Shown: one piece after another, positions 33,883 through 43,532 of the stretch
Position numbering within the stretch: the stretch's first letter is position 1
Layout: every line of letters begins with the position of its first letter
NCBI RefSeq assembly: GCF_000757425.2
Contig: NZ_JPKR02000003.1
Location: forward strand, 310,001-374,000
Source: Tatumella morbirosei
GTDB lineage: Bacteria; Pseudomonadota; Gammaproteobacteria; Enterobacterales; Enterobacteriaceae
DNA: 64,000 nt
Direction of reading: 5' to 3'
Translations under genes and position numbers: made by a program
The notes under the pieces: model-generated
Seen by the model: the letters and a program-made list of their open reading frames with translations, nothing else
Told to the model about the DNA's origin: nothing
Databases searched by the model: none

Positions 33883-35198
33883 AGAAACTGTTTATCCAGT
33901 TCTATCTGTTATTATTTGCCTGTTTTCTGGTAATGACGCTGCTGGTCGGACTGGTCTATAAAATGACAGCGGAACGTGCTGGTCGCCAGTCTATGAATGA
34001 CCTGATGGCCAGTTCACTCTATCTGATGCGCAGTGAACTACGGGAGATCCCACCGCGGGACTGGAACAAGACTATCGATAATCTGGATTTGAATCTGTCA
34101 TTCAAGTTACATATTGAACCTATGAATCGCTTTGATTTGCCTCCGGATGAAATGCGCCGCCTGCGGGCAGGCGAAATCGTCGCGCTGGATGATCAGTACA
34201 CTTTCCTGCAACACATTCCACGCAGCCATTATGTCTTATCTGTCGGCCCCATCCCTTACCTGTTTTATCTGCATCAGATGCGATTACTGGATATTGCCTT
34301 ACTGGCCTTTATCGGTATGTCTCTGGCATTACCGGTCTTTATCTGGATGCGACCTCACTGGAAAGAGATGCAGAGACTGGAACGTGCCGCACAACGTTTC
34401 GGCCAGGGAAATCTGGACTCACGAACTAATTTTGATAACACTTCCAGTCTCTACCGGTTGGGAATTGCTTTTAACCAGATGGCAGAGAATATTAAGGTCC
34501 TGGTTGCCAGTAAAAAACAGCTGATCGATGGTATCGCCCATGAATTACGTACCCCGCTGGTACGGCTTCGTTACCGGCTGGAGATGAGTGATAACCTGAG
34601 CGAAAGCGAGGCGGCAGCGCTAAACCGTGATATCAGTCAGTTGGAAGGATTAATCGAGGAATTGCTCACCTATGCCCGCCTTGACCGTCCCAAGGTGGAT
34701 ATGAAATTACAGCAATTTGACCTGGCGCACTGGCTGGCTGAGCGGGTTGAAGATGCCCGATCTTTGCACCCTGATCATCAGATAGAACTGGATATTCCCC
34801 AGCAGGAAAACCGTGGCTACGCTGATTTACGTCTGATGGAACGGGTACTGGATAATCTGGTGAACAACGGATTACGTTATTCCTCACAACGTATGCGCAT
34901 CAGTTTGTGGTTTGACGGTAATACCGGATTACTCCAGGTTGAAGATGACGGCCCCGGGATTCCTCCCGAAGAGCGTGAACATGTGTTTGAGCCTTTCGTC
35001 AGGCTTGATCCAAGCCGCGACCGGGCCACTGGCGGATGCGGCCTGGGTTTGGCTATTGTTCACTCCATTGCACAGGCATTTCGCGGTACGGTATCTATCG
35101 ACAGTAGCCCGTTGGGTGGTGCCAGTGTACGATTCTGCTGGCCAATTACATCGCCAGACGCGGCTTATCTTTCTTCAGTCAGTCCCCGGAGGGATTAA
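33879..35198 (+). CDS. rstB: sensor histidine kinase RstB
   Basis: A 439-residue membrane kinase. It has a first helix (FYLLLFACFLVMTLLVGLVY), a periplasmic domain up to about residue 135, and a second helix (LLDIALLAFIGMSLALPVFI). The HAMP linker contains RLERAAQRFGQGNLDSR, the phospho-acceptor His lies in LIDGIAHELRTPLVRLRYR, the N box in LMERVLDNLVNNGLRYS and the G boxes in VEDDGPGIP and GGCGLGLAIVHSI. It is the cognate partner of RstA. Its stop codon is one base before the next gene's ATG, so the carboxypeptidase may be co-transcribed. Confidence 0.95.
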   Translation: MKKLFIQFYLLLFACFLVMTLLVGLVYKMTAERAGRQSMNDLMASSLYLMRSELREIPPRDWNKTIDNLDLNLSFKLHIEPMNRFDLPPDEMRRLRAGEIVALDDQYTFLQHIPRSHYVLSVGPIPYLFYLHQMRLLDIALLAFIGMSLALPVFIWMRPHWKEMQRLERAAQRFGQGNLDSRTNFDNTSSLYRLGIAFNQMAENIKVLVASKKQLIDGIAHELRTPLVRLRYRLEMSDNLSESEAAALNRDISQLEGLIEELLTYARLDRPKVDMKLQQFDLAHWLAERVEDARSLHPDHQIELDIPQQENRGYADLRLMERVLDNLVNNGLRYSSQRMRISLWFDGNTGLLQVEDDGPGIPPEEREHVFEPFVRLDPSRDRATGGCGLGLAIVHSIAQAFRGTVSIDSSPLGGASVRFCWPITSPDAAYLSSVSPRRD

Positions 35199-35199
35199 A

Positions 35200-36684
35200 A
35201 TGAATAACGCTTACCAACAGCTATGTCAGCGATTCCGCCGTCTTTCCCGCTTTGAGCATTTATCGGCAATTGCTGGCTGGGATATGCAAACCATGATGCC
35301 GCCTGGCGGCAGCGCAGCTCGCGGAGAAGCGTTAGCTGAACTTAGTTTACTGCGCCATGAGTTATTAACCGACAAACAAGTCGGCGAATGGCTGAAAGCC
35401 GCGGAGCAACAATCGTTAACCGATACCGAACGGGCCAATCTGAATGAAATGACCCGGCAGTGGCAACAGTCGTCGGTATTACCCGCTTCCCTGGTAGAAG
35501 CTAAAGCTATTGCAGGTTCACGTTGTGAGCACGCATGGCGGAAACAGCGTCCGGCTAATGACTGGTCGGGTTTCTCAGCCAATTTGCGGGATGTGGTTGA
35601 ATTAACCCGCCAGGAAGCGGATATCCGGGCCAACGCCAATGGCACATCGCGTTATGATGCATTACTGGACCTGTATGAACCTGGAATGACCAGTGTCCAA
35701 CTGGACACCATTTTTGCTGATCTGAAACAGTGGCTGCCATCCCTGCTGGAACAGGTTGTGGAGAAACAATCACATCACCTGCCCCAGCCAGTGACCGGCA
35801 CCTTCCCTGTTGCTGCGCAAAAGAAACTGGGTCTTGAAGCCATGGCATTACTTGGCTTCGATTTTGAACATGGCAGGCTGGACGTCAGTGCCCATCCATT
35901 CTGCGGTGGCGTGCCGCAGGATGTACGAATCACCACCCGCTACCATGACACACTGTTTCTGAGCGCTCTGATGGGCGTCATTCATGAAACCGGACACGCA
36001 CGCTACGAGCAGAATCTGCCTGCCAGTCTGGCCGGTCTGCCAGCAGGGCTGGCCCGCTCCACTGCCGTCCATGAATCTCAAAGCCTGATGCTGGAAATGC
36101 AACTGGCACGCAGTGCGCAATTTTTACAACTTATCCACCCCAGGGTCGTGGAGGCTTTTGGTGTGCAGCCGGCCCTGGAAATGGATAATTTTATCCGTCT
36201 GGCTCAACAGGTAAAACCGGGACTGATTCGTGTGGAGGCAGATGAAGTCAGTTACCCTGCACATGTGATGTTACGCTATGAAATAGAACGGGCATTGATC
36301 GAGGGTGATATTGAAGTTGACGATATCCCGTCCTTATGGGACGAAAAAATGCATAACTATCTGGGGCTTGATACCCGGGGTAATTACCAGCACGGGTGTA
36401 TGCAGGATATTCACTGGACAGACGGGGCATTTGGCTACTTCCCGACTTACACTCTGGGCGCTATGTACGCAGCCCAGCTGTTCGCGACTTTCCGCCAACA
36501 GCACCCTGCTGTGATCGACGAAATTTCACGTGGTGAACTGACCCCTCTGTTTAACTGGCTAAAAGAAAATATCTGGCAACATGGCAGCCTGATATCGGTC
36601 GAACAGTTGCTGATAAACGCCACCAGAGAGCCATTAAACAGCCAGTTCTTCCGTAGTCACCTGGAACAACGTTACCTGGCTTAA
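35200..36684 (+). CDS. M32 metallocarboxypeptidase (carboxypeptidase Taq family)
   Basis: A 494-residue peptidase. The zinc motif HETGH in LMGVIHETGHARYEQNLP (about residue 265) is the M32 signature. A downstream Glu ligand lies in AVHESQSLMLE, and DVRITTRY, NYLGLDTRGNYQHGCMQDIHW and GALPTYTLG-like (GYFPTYTLGAMYAAQ) segments are family hallmarks. It is a cytosolic enzyme releasing C-terminal residues from peptides. ATG 35200 with GGAGGG fits; the longer frame to 34912 lies inside rstB. Coupling to rstB by a one-base gap is unusual, since E. coli has no such gene here. Confidence 0.9.
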   Translation: MNNAYQQLCQRFRRLSRFEHLSAIAGWDMQTMMPPGGSAARGEALAELSLLRHELLTDKQVGEWLKAAEQQSLTDTERANLNEMTRQWQQSSVLPASLVEAKAIAGSRCEHAWRKQRPANDWSGFSANLRDVVELTRQEADIRANANGTSRYDALLDLYEPGMTSVQLDTIFADLKQWLPSLLEQVVEKQSHHLPQPVTGTFPVAAQKKLGLEAMALLGFDFEHGRLDVSAHPFCGGVPQDVRITTRYHDTLFLSALMGVIHETGHARYEQNLPASLAGLPAGLARSTAVHESQSLMLEMQLARSAQFLQLIHPRVVEAFGVQPALEMDNFIRLAQQVKPGLIRVEADEVSYPAHVMLRYEIERALIEGDIEVDDIPSLWDEKMHNYLGLDTRGNYQHGCMQDIHWTDGAFGYFPTYTLGAMYAAQLFATFRQQHPAVIDEISRGELTPLFNWLKENIWQHGSLISVEQLLINATREPLNSQFFRSHLEQRYLA

Positions 36685-36690
36685 CCTGCT

Positions 36691-36720
36691 GTCCGGTCAG
36701 TTTTTTTTGACTGGCCGGAC
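36691..36720. terminator. hairpin downstream of the M32 gene with T run in its loop
   Basis: GTCCGGTCAG (36691-36700) pairs with CTGGCCGGAC (36711-36720) through one wobble pair. The eight-T run lies in the loop rather than after the stem, so termination efficiency is uncertain. Confidence 0.5.
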
Positions 36721-36748
36721 TCAGAAAAATCCGGGTATTTACGCTTTG

Positions 36749-36762
36749 TACAATCGGTTACA
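36749..36762 (+). promoter_or_regulatory. RstA box upstream of asr
   Basis: TACAATCGGTTACA differs from the published RstA consensus TACATnTnGTTACA at two positions. It lies 104 bases upstream of the asr start codon, and rstAB are three genes away. In E. coli RstA is known to act on asr. Confidence 0.65.
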
Positions 36763-36865
36763 CAGCGATACCATTCCACAACGGACGTCCCGAAAATATT
36801 CTCATATATTCATTTCACCGGCCCCGCAGTGGGCTATTAAATGAAATGAATTCGAGGAATTTGCA

Positions 36866-37360
36866 ATGAAAAAATTATTTGCACTGGTAGTTGCCGCTGC
36901 TATGGGTCTGTCCTCTGTTGCTTTCGCGGCAGAAACTACTGCTACTCCGGCACCAACTGCTGCAGCAACCACTGCTGCTCCGGTTAAGCATACTGCTACC
37001 AAGCATCATAAGAAAAGCCATCATAAAAAAGCGACCAAGAAAAAAGCCGCTGCACAGAAAGCCCAGGCTGCTAAAAAACACCACAAGAAAGTAGCTAAGA
37101 AAAAAGCGGCTGCACAGAAAGCTCAGGCTGCTAAAAAACACCACAAGAAAGTAACTAAAAAAGCACCTGCTCAGAAAGCCCAGGCTGCTAAAAAACACCA
37201 TAAAAAAGCAGTAGCTAAAAAAGCACCTGCTCAGAAAGCTCAGGCTGCTAAAAAACACCACAAAAAAGCAGTAGCTAAAAAAGCACCTGCTCAGAAAGCT
37301 CAGGCTGCTAAAAAGCACCATAAAGCTGCTAAAAAAATCAGTAAAAAAATAAGCACCTGA
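36866..37360 (+). CDS. asr: acid shock protein Asr
   Basis: A 164-residue exported, extremely basic protein. The signal peptide is [23 protein letters not shown]. An Ala/Thr/Pro linker follows, then Lys/His/Ala repeats. Five copies of [11 protein letters not shown] occur at intervals of about 60 bases between 37050 and 37325; the units differ mostly at silent positions. E. coli Asr is induced at low pH and is thought to buffer or protect periplasmic proteins. A strong GAGGAA precedes ATG 36866. Copy number in such arrays is variable between strains. Confidence 0.9.
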   Translation: MKKLFALVVAAAMGLSSVAFAAETTATPAPTAAATTAAPVKHTATKHHKKSHHKKATKKKAAAQKAQAAKKHHKKVAKKKAAAQKAQAAKKHHKKVTKKAPAQKAQAAKKHHKKAVAKKAPAQKAQAAKKHHKKAVAKKAPAQKAQAAKKHHKAAKKISKKIST

Positions 37361-37399
37361 CCGCCAGGAAACACTCCTGATTCCGCGTCATAGTGATTA

Positions 37400-37428
37400 A
37401 AACACCCGGTTATGCCGGGTGTTTCTTT
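37400..37428 (+). terminator. intrinsic terminator of asr
   Basis: AAACACCCGG (37400-37409) pairs with CCGGGTGTTT (37415-37424), loop TTATG, followed by CTTT. It ends 20 bases before the ydgU start, so ydgU could be expressed by read-through. Confidence 0.75.
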
Positions 37429-37443
37429 CCCGGAGTTACTAAA

Positions 37444-37524
37444 ATGGTGCGTCGCTATCGTTTCGAAATCATTCTGGTCGTGGTAATAATGTGTGGTGTG
37501 GTTGCTGCCAGCTTTTTTATTTAA
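37444..37524 (+). CDS. ydgU: small membrane protein YdgU
   Basis: A 26-residue protein starting ATG 37444 with GGAG 9 bases upstream. It reads MVRRYRFEIILVVVIMCGVV and ends AASFFI: a basic N-terminus and one transmembrane helix. Size, sequence style and position between asr and ydgD match E. coli YdgU, a small protein of unknown function. It is too short for most gene finders. Confidence 0.75.
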   Translation: MVRRYRFEIILVVVIMCGVVAASFFI

Positions 37525-37634
37525 CTTCAGACCGTAAATACGCAATATCTCTCCCTTTTTACCACCTTACGGACTATAGTAATCGTTCAATAATCTGAAG
37601 ATTAACCTACATACTTCCCGCAGTTGAGAGAATT

Positions 37635-38444
37635 ATGCGCCTGCTTACTGTATTTTTTCTAAGTTTGTTCTGTTTTAGTGTGCAGGTTCATGCAGATGAC
37701 GATGACACACCGACTCCTGACGAAATTAAAACCCTGTTTTTTGGTAAAGATCATCGTAAGGCCATTACTGACATCGACAATGCGCCCTGGGATGCTATCG
37801 GCCAGCTGGAAACTGACAGCGGTAATTTATGTACCGCGACGCTTATTTCTCCACATATCGCCCTGACCGCGGGGCATTGCCTGCTTACCCCTCCGGGAAA
37901 ATTTGATCCTCCGGTCGCCATTCGTTTTATGGCCACGGCTAAAGGCTGGCGCTATGAAATCCATGATATAGATGCCAGGGTTGAACCCTTACTGATGGGT
38001 AAACTCAAAGCAGACGGAGATGGCTGGTTAGTCCCACCCTCGGCTGCGCCTTACGATTATGCGGTGGTGATTATTCATAATCCCCCTTCAGCGATTCAGC
38101 CAGTGCCGGTATTTTCAGGGAGTCGTGCAGAACTGATTGCCGCACTGAAAGCTAAAGATAATCTGGTCACTCAGGCGGGATACCCGGCAGACCATCTGGA
38201 TAATCTGTACGCACATCAGGATTGTCCGATCACCGGATGGGCACAGAAATCGGTGTTATCTCACCGCTGTGATACGCTCCCGGGAGATAGCGGGTCCCCT
38301 CTGATGCTGAAAGCCGACAATGGCTGGCAGATTATCGCGGTACAAAGTTCCGCTCCGGGAGCTCAGGATCGTTATCGTGCTGATAATAGAGCCATTGCTG
38401 TAACATCGTTTTATAACAGGTTACAACAATTAGCGCGTGAGTAA
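37635..38444 (+). CDS. ydgD: periplasmic trypsin-like serine protease YdgD
   Basis: A 269-residue exported protease with a signal peptide ending at VQVHA-DDD. The catalytic triad is visible: His in [11 protein letters not shown], Asp in [11 protein letters not shown] and Ser in [14 protein letters not shown]. Two Cys pairs flank the active site. As in E. coli it lies downstream of asr-ydgU; the substrate is unknown. It is convergent with hrpA and shares a terminator. Confidence 0.9.
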   Translation: MRLLTVFFLSLFCFSVQVHADDDDTPTPDEIKTLFFGKDHRKAITDIDNAPWDAIGQLETDSGNLCTATLISPHIALTAGHCLLTPPGKFDPPVAIRFMATAKGWRYEIHDIDARVEPLLMGKLKADGDGWLVPPSAAPYDYAVVIIHNPPSAIQPVPVFSGSRAELIAALKAKDNLVTQAGYPADHLDNLYAHQDCPITGWAQKSVLSHRCDTLPGDSGSPLMLKADNGWQIIAVQSSAPGAQDRYRADNRAIAVTSFYNRLQQLARE

Positions 38445-38451
38445 CCTGTCA

Positions 38452-38486
38452 GCGCAGTAGCGAATGTTACTGCGCCCCCCCTTTTT
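38452..38486. terminator. terminator between ydgD and hrpA
   Basis: GCGCAGTA (38452-38459) pairs with TACTGCGC (38468-38475), followed on the + strand by C6 and TTTTTG. Confidence 0.6.
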
Positions 38487-38488
38487 GT

Positions 38489-41400
38489 TTACAACGTCTT
38501 TTGCTCCATCGCCTGTAATATCCTTTTTTCAGAGACCGGATAAGGTGTTCCCAGTTGCTGAGCAAACAGACTCACCCGCAACTCTTCCAGCATCCAGCGA
38601 ATCGCAATGACATCTTCATCATCCTGCTGTTGCGGAGGTAGTTTACTGCGCCATTGCTGCCACTGTTGCTCCACTGCCTGTATTTTCAGCATTCTGCTGC
38701 GGTCACTGTGTGGATCCACCGGCAGCTTATCCAACCTGCGCTCTATCGCCTGCAAATAACGCAGGGTATTGCTCAGATGCTGCCAGCCATTCCCTGTCAC
38801 AAAGCCACGATAAATCAACCCCGCCATCTGGGCCTTAATATCGGATAACGCCAATGCCTGGCTCATATCTACCTTACCTTTCAAACGTTTATTAATCTGA
38901 AAGACTGTGGTGAGAATTTGTTCGGTCTGTATGGCAATCGCCACCACGGTATCATTCAACTCAGCACGAATAATCTCTTTCAGCCGGCTAAAGTCTTGTT
39001 CAGTCCAGGCCGGACCGCCATGCTCTGCCATCAGTTTATCTATCCCGCAGGAGATACAGTCATCAATTAGTTCGGTAACTTTACCGTAAGGGTTAAAATA
39101 GAGACCCAGTTTGGCTTTATTCGGTAATTTCTCATGCAAATATTTTACCGGCGAAGGAATATTAAGCCATAACAGGCGTCGCTGACCGCGCCACATATGC
39201 TTGCCCTGCTCCGCCGGGCTGTCGAACAGGCGAATAGCAACACTGTCTTTTTCATCCACCAGTGCTGGCCAGGCCTGCAACTGGTAATTCCCCCGCTTTT
39301 GCTGATAACTTTGCGGCAGATCGCCAAAACTCCAGACATGCAATCCCTGCTGTTCCACACCGTCATCCGCTACATCTGACAAGGTGGCCTGCACTTTATC
39401 CTTAAGTGATTCCTTCAGTGCTGTCAGATCTTTTCCTTCAGCCAGCGTCCGGTTGTTTTCATCCGCTATCCGGAAGGTAATTTTCAGATGATCGGGTATC
39501 GCATCCCACTGCCAGTCTTCACGACTGACTGTCACCCCGGTCATCCGCCGAAACTCACGTTCCAGACGATCGGCCAACGGCTGGTCGGTATCGCTCACCC
39601 GTTGTAAAAAAGCTTCTGCATAATTAGGCGCGGGGACAAAATTCCGGCGTAAAGGTTTAGGGAGTGACTTAATCAGCGCAATAATCAGTTCGCGTCGGAC
39701 GCCAGGAATTTGCCATTCAAAACCGCTGTCTTCAACCTGATTGAGTAATGGCAACGGAATATGTACCGTGACACCATCAGCCCCGGCACCCGGTTCAAAC
39801 TGATAACTTAGACGCAGTTTCAGGTTACCCTGGTGCCAGAAGTTCGGATAATCGAGCTGACTGACCTGTGATGCCCCGTCTTTGATCAGCATCTGTTTAT
39901 CGAAACTAAGCAGCTCCGGTTGTTGCTGACTGACCTGTTTCCACCATTGATCAAAATGCCGTGCTGAAACTACCTCATGACCAATACGCTGGTCATAAAA
40001 AGCAAATAGCGTGTCGTCATCGACCAAAATATCTCTGCGGCGGGATTTATGCTCAAGATCCTCAACTTCATTTAGAAGTTTACGGTTGTTTTTCAGGAAA
40101 GCATGACGGCTTTGCCAGTCACCTTCCACCAGCGCATGACGAATAAAAAGTTCCCGCGATAAAGGGGGATCTATCTTGCTGTAATTCACTTTCCTGCCGC
40201 TAATTAACGGCAAGCCATAGAGAGTAACTTTTTCAATCGCCATTACGGCCCCCTGGCTTTTTTCCCAGTGGGGTTCACTATAGTGATATTTCACCAGATG
40301 CTTAGCCAGCGGCTCAATCCATTCCGGGTCTATACGTGCCGCAATCCTGCCCCATAATCTGCTGGTTTCCACCAGCTCTGCCACCACAACCCATTTTGGC
40401 GGCTTTTTAAACAACCCTGACCCCGGAAAGATAGAAAAACGCGCATTGCGTGCCCCGGTAAATTCCTGTTTCTCTACATCTTTCTGTCCAATATGCGACA
40501 ACAAACCACATAACAATGCACTGTGTACTTCACGATAAGGAGCCGGCTCGTTGTTAATCGGCAAACGCAGTTCTTTGACGACCTGACGTAACTGGGTATA
40601 GATATCCTGCCACTCACGAACCCGCAGATAGTTGAGAAAATCCAGTTTACACTGTCGACGGAACTGATTGCCGGAAAGCTGTTGCTGTTGTTCCTGTAGA
40701 TAGTTCCAAAGATTTACCCAGGCCTGGAAGTCAGATTCTTTATCCGCGAAGCGCCGATGTTTCTCGTCGGAAGCTTGCTGACGATCGGCCGGGCGCTCCC
40801 GGGGATCCTGAATTGACAACGCAGAGGTGATGATCATCATTTCACGCACACAACCAAATTGCTGTGCCGCGAGTACCATTCTCGCCAGGCGCGGATCCAC
40901 CGGCAGCTGTGCCAGTTGCCGGCCCAATGGCGTTAGTTTGTAATGTCCATCGACTGCCGGCAGAATCCCGCCCAGCTCTTCGAGCAGACGTACACCATCC
41001 TGAATATGACGTTTATCAGGCGCTTCAACGAAAGGAAAAGCGGCAATTTCTCCCAGTCCCAGTGCCGTCATTTGTAGAATAACTGACGCCAGATTGGTAC
41101 GAAGGATTTCCGGGTCGGTAAATTCTGGTCGGTTGTCAAAATCCTGTTCAGAGTAGAGACGGATACAAATTCCTTCCGAAACCCGACCGCACCGTCCTTT
41201 ACGCTGATTCGCCGAAGCCTGAGAAACCGGCTCTATGGGGAGTCGTTGCACTTTAGTCCGGTAGCTATAACGACTGATTCTGGCGGTTCCCGGATCTATG
41301 ACGTACTTGATTCCCGGCACAGTCAGTGAGGTTTCTGCCACGTTCGTCGCCAGTACAATTCGCCGCCCCGCGTGTGGCTGAAATACACGATTTTGCTCGC

Positions 41401-42391
41401 TGTTTGATAATCTGGCATACAATGGCAGGATTTCAGTATGCCGCAATTCCCGACGATTAAGTGCATCCGCCGTATCGCGAATTTCCCGCTCTCCACTCAT
41501 AAAAATGAGGATATCACCGGGGGCTTCCCGCATCAGTTCATCCACAGCGTCGAAGATAGCCTGTAACTGATCACGGTCACCGTCGCTCGAATCCTCAGAA
41601 ACCGGACGATATCGAACTTCAACCGGATAGGTTCGTCCTGAAACCTCGATAACAGGTGCGTTATTAAAATGACGGGAAAAACGCTGCGGATCGATAGTCG
41701 CTGAAGTAATAATCACTTTCAGGTCTGGCCGGCGCGGCAATAACTCACGCAGATAGCCAAGCAGGAAATCAATATTCAGACTACGTTCATGCGCTTCATC
41801 AATAATCAGCGTATCATATTGCAGTAACAACCGGTCCTGCTGTATTTCGGCCAGCAAAATGCCGTCGGTCATCAGTTTGACCCGAGTGTTGTCGCTGACC
41901 TGATCGTTAAACCTGACCTTATAGCCCACGTAATCGCCCAGAGGGCATTTCATCTCTTCTGCGATACGGGTAGCCACCGTTCTGGCTGCCAGACGCCGTG
42001 GCTGAGTGTGGCCAATGAGCCCGCGATTCCCACGTCCCAGAGTCAGGCAGATTTTAGGGATCTGTGTGGTTTTCCCCGAGCCGGTCTCTCCGGCAATAAT
42101 CACCACCTGATGGTCGAGGATGGCGGCAGCAATTTCCTGCTGCTTCTGGCTGACGGGTAAATTGTCCGGAAATTCTATCTGTTGCGGGGCAGAAGCTATA
42201 CGCAATGACAGACGAGTTTCGGCATCTGCAATTTCCTGTTCAATCTTACTGGCTATTTCTGCACGGTCCCGCGGGTTTTTCACCTTTTCGGCACCCGCGA
42301 GTCTGCGTTTTAGCTGTTGACGATCACGCAGAATCAACGGCTCAAGTCGCTGACGAAGAGAGGATAATGGTGAAAAATCCTGAGAAGACAT
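38489..42391 (-). CDS. hrpA: DEAH-box RNA helicase HrpA
   Basis: A 1300-residue helicase, identical in length to E. coli HrpA. The N-terminal core has Walker A GETGSGKTTQIPK, motif II IIDEAHERSLNIDF, motif III SATID, motif V VLATNVAETSLTVPGI and motif VI QRKGRCGRVSEG. The HA2/OB-fold region and the long DUF3418 C-terminal domain follow. HrpA rescues ribosomes stalled or collided on mRNA in E. coli and influences fimbrial mRNA processing. ATG 42391 begins SSQDFSPLSSLRQRLEPL. Divergent from azoR. Confidence 0.97.
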   Translation of the reverse strand: MSSQDFSPLSSLRQRLEPLILRDRQQLKRRLAGAEKVKNPRDRAEIASKIEQEIADAETRLSLRIASAPQQIEFPDNLPVSQKQQEIAAAILDHQVVIIAGETGSGKTTQIPKICLTLGRGNRGLIGHTQPRRLAARTVATRIAEEMKCPLGDYVGYKVRFNDQVSDNTRVKLMTDGILLAEIQQDRLLLQYDTLIIDEAHERSLNIDFLLGYLRELLPRRPDLKVIITSATIDPQRFSRHFNNAPVIEVSGRTYPVEVRYRPVSEDSSDGDRDQLQAIFDAVDELMREAPGDILIFMSGEREIRDTADALNRRELRHTEILPLYARLSNSEQNRVFQPHAGRRIVLATNVAETSLTVPGIKYVIDPGTARISRYSYRTKVQRLPIEPVSQASANQRKGRCGRVSEGICIRLYSEQDFDNRPEFTDPEILRTNLASVILQMTALGLGEIAAFPFVEAPDKRHIQDGVRLLEELGGILPAVDGHYKLTPLGRQLAQLPVDPRLARMVLAAQQFGCVREMMIITSALSIQDPRERPADRQQASDEKHRRFADKESDFQAWVNLWNYLQEQQQQLSGNQFRRQCKLDFLNYLRVREWQDIYTQLRQVVKELRLPINNEPAPYREVHSALLCGLLSHIGQKDVEKQEFTGARNARFSIFPGSGLFKKPPKWVVVAELVETSRLWGRIAARIDPEWIEPLAKHLVKYHYSEPHWEKSQGAVMAIEKVTLYGLPLISGRKVNYSKIDPPLSRELFIRHALVEGDWQSRHAFLKNNRKLLNEVEDLEHKSRRRDILVDDDTLFAFYDQRIGHEVVSARHFDQWWKQVSQQQPELLSFDKQMLIKDGASQVSQLDYPNFWHQGNLKLRLSYQFEPGAGADGVTVHIPLPLLNQVEDSGFEWQIPGVRRELIIALIKSLPKPLRRNFVPAPNYAEAFLQRVSDTDQPLADRLEREFRRMTGVTVSREDWQWDAIPDHLKITFRIADENNRTLAEGKDLTALKESLKDKVQATLSDVADDGVEQQGLHVWSFGDLPQSYQQKRGNYQLQAWPALVDEKDSVAIRLFDSPAEQGKHMWRGQRRLLWLNIPSPVKYLHEKLPNKAKLGLYFNPYGKVTELIDDCISCGIDKLMAEHGGPAWTEQDFSRLKEIIRAELNDTVVAIAIQTEQILTTVFQINKRLKGKVDMSQALALSDIKAQMAGLIYRGFVTGNGWQHLSNTLRYLQAIERRLDKLPVDPHSDRSRMLKIQAVEQQWQQWRSKLPPQQQDDEDVIAIRWMLEELRVSLFAQQLGTPYPVSEKRILQAMEQKTL

Positions 42392-42604
42392 AATAATCTG
42401 TTACCTTGATTTTATATGACAAAATGACCGGATGACCTGCAATAGTGAAAGTTCTCTCCGGCAGTCTGTGATGACTACTGATTGTAACATAATCGCTGTT
42501 TAGCCGTTATCTCTGAACATCTAAGGCCCCTGAAGATGTTGTTCAGATTTTTCGAATATAGGTCGCGAAATTTTCTGCTTTCCTCCGGGCCGTATGCCCC
42601 GTAG

Positions 42605-43258
<654 letters not shown>

Positions 43259-43266
43259 TGTCTGAT

Positions 43267-43292
43267 GTCCGGGCCTGAGGGTCCGGACGTTA
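43267..43292. terminator. hairpin between azoR and ynbE
   Basis: GTCCGG (43267-43272) pairs with CCGGAC (43283-43288), then GTTATT. It fills the 31-base gap between the convergent stops. Confidence 0.5.
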
Positions 43293-43532
43293 TTCGCTCA
43301 CGCTGGTACCAGTTGTTGCCTGCTGTCCGCCCTGCTGTTGATTTGTCTTAGCCTTATCATCATCCAGCAACGTCTGCACGTCCTTATCTGCTTTTACCGT
43401 GATTTGATGTTCTATTTTTACGTTCATATCAATAGTGATCGGTTCTTTAGGCGCGGCCACTTCAATGCGGGGAATACATCCACTCAGGATGAAAGCCGGC
43501 CCCAGGCAGACCATCAGGTTTACGGTTTTCAC
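43290..43532 (-). CDS. ynbE: outer-membrane lipoprotein YnbE
   Basis: An 80-residue lipoprotein with lipobox FILSGC and the strongly conserved core PRIEVAAPKEPITIDMNVKIEHQITVKADKDVQTLL. In E. coli, YnbE (61 residues) binds the C-terminus of YdbH by beta-strand addition to complete a lipid-transport bridge. This protein has about 20 extra C-terminal residues rich in Gln, Gly and Thr. GTG 43532 overlaps the ydbH stop by four bases (GTGA). The third gene of the E. coli operon, ydbL, is absent: azoR ends 31 bases away. Confidence 0.9.
   Translation of the reverse strand: MKTVNLMVCLGPAFILSGCIPRIEVAAPKEPITIDMNVKIEHQITVKADKDVQTLLDDDKAKTNQQQGGQQATTGTSVSE

Noticed and set aside
35226-35645. 139-codon open frame on the - strand inside the M32 gene
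   Set aside because: Antisense of conserved coding sequence; composition typical of a shadow frame.
37036-37340. Regular repeats that could suggest a CRISPR array
   Set aside because: They lie in frame within asr, encode Lys/His/Ala repeats and have no unique spacers.
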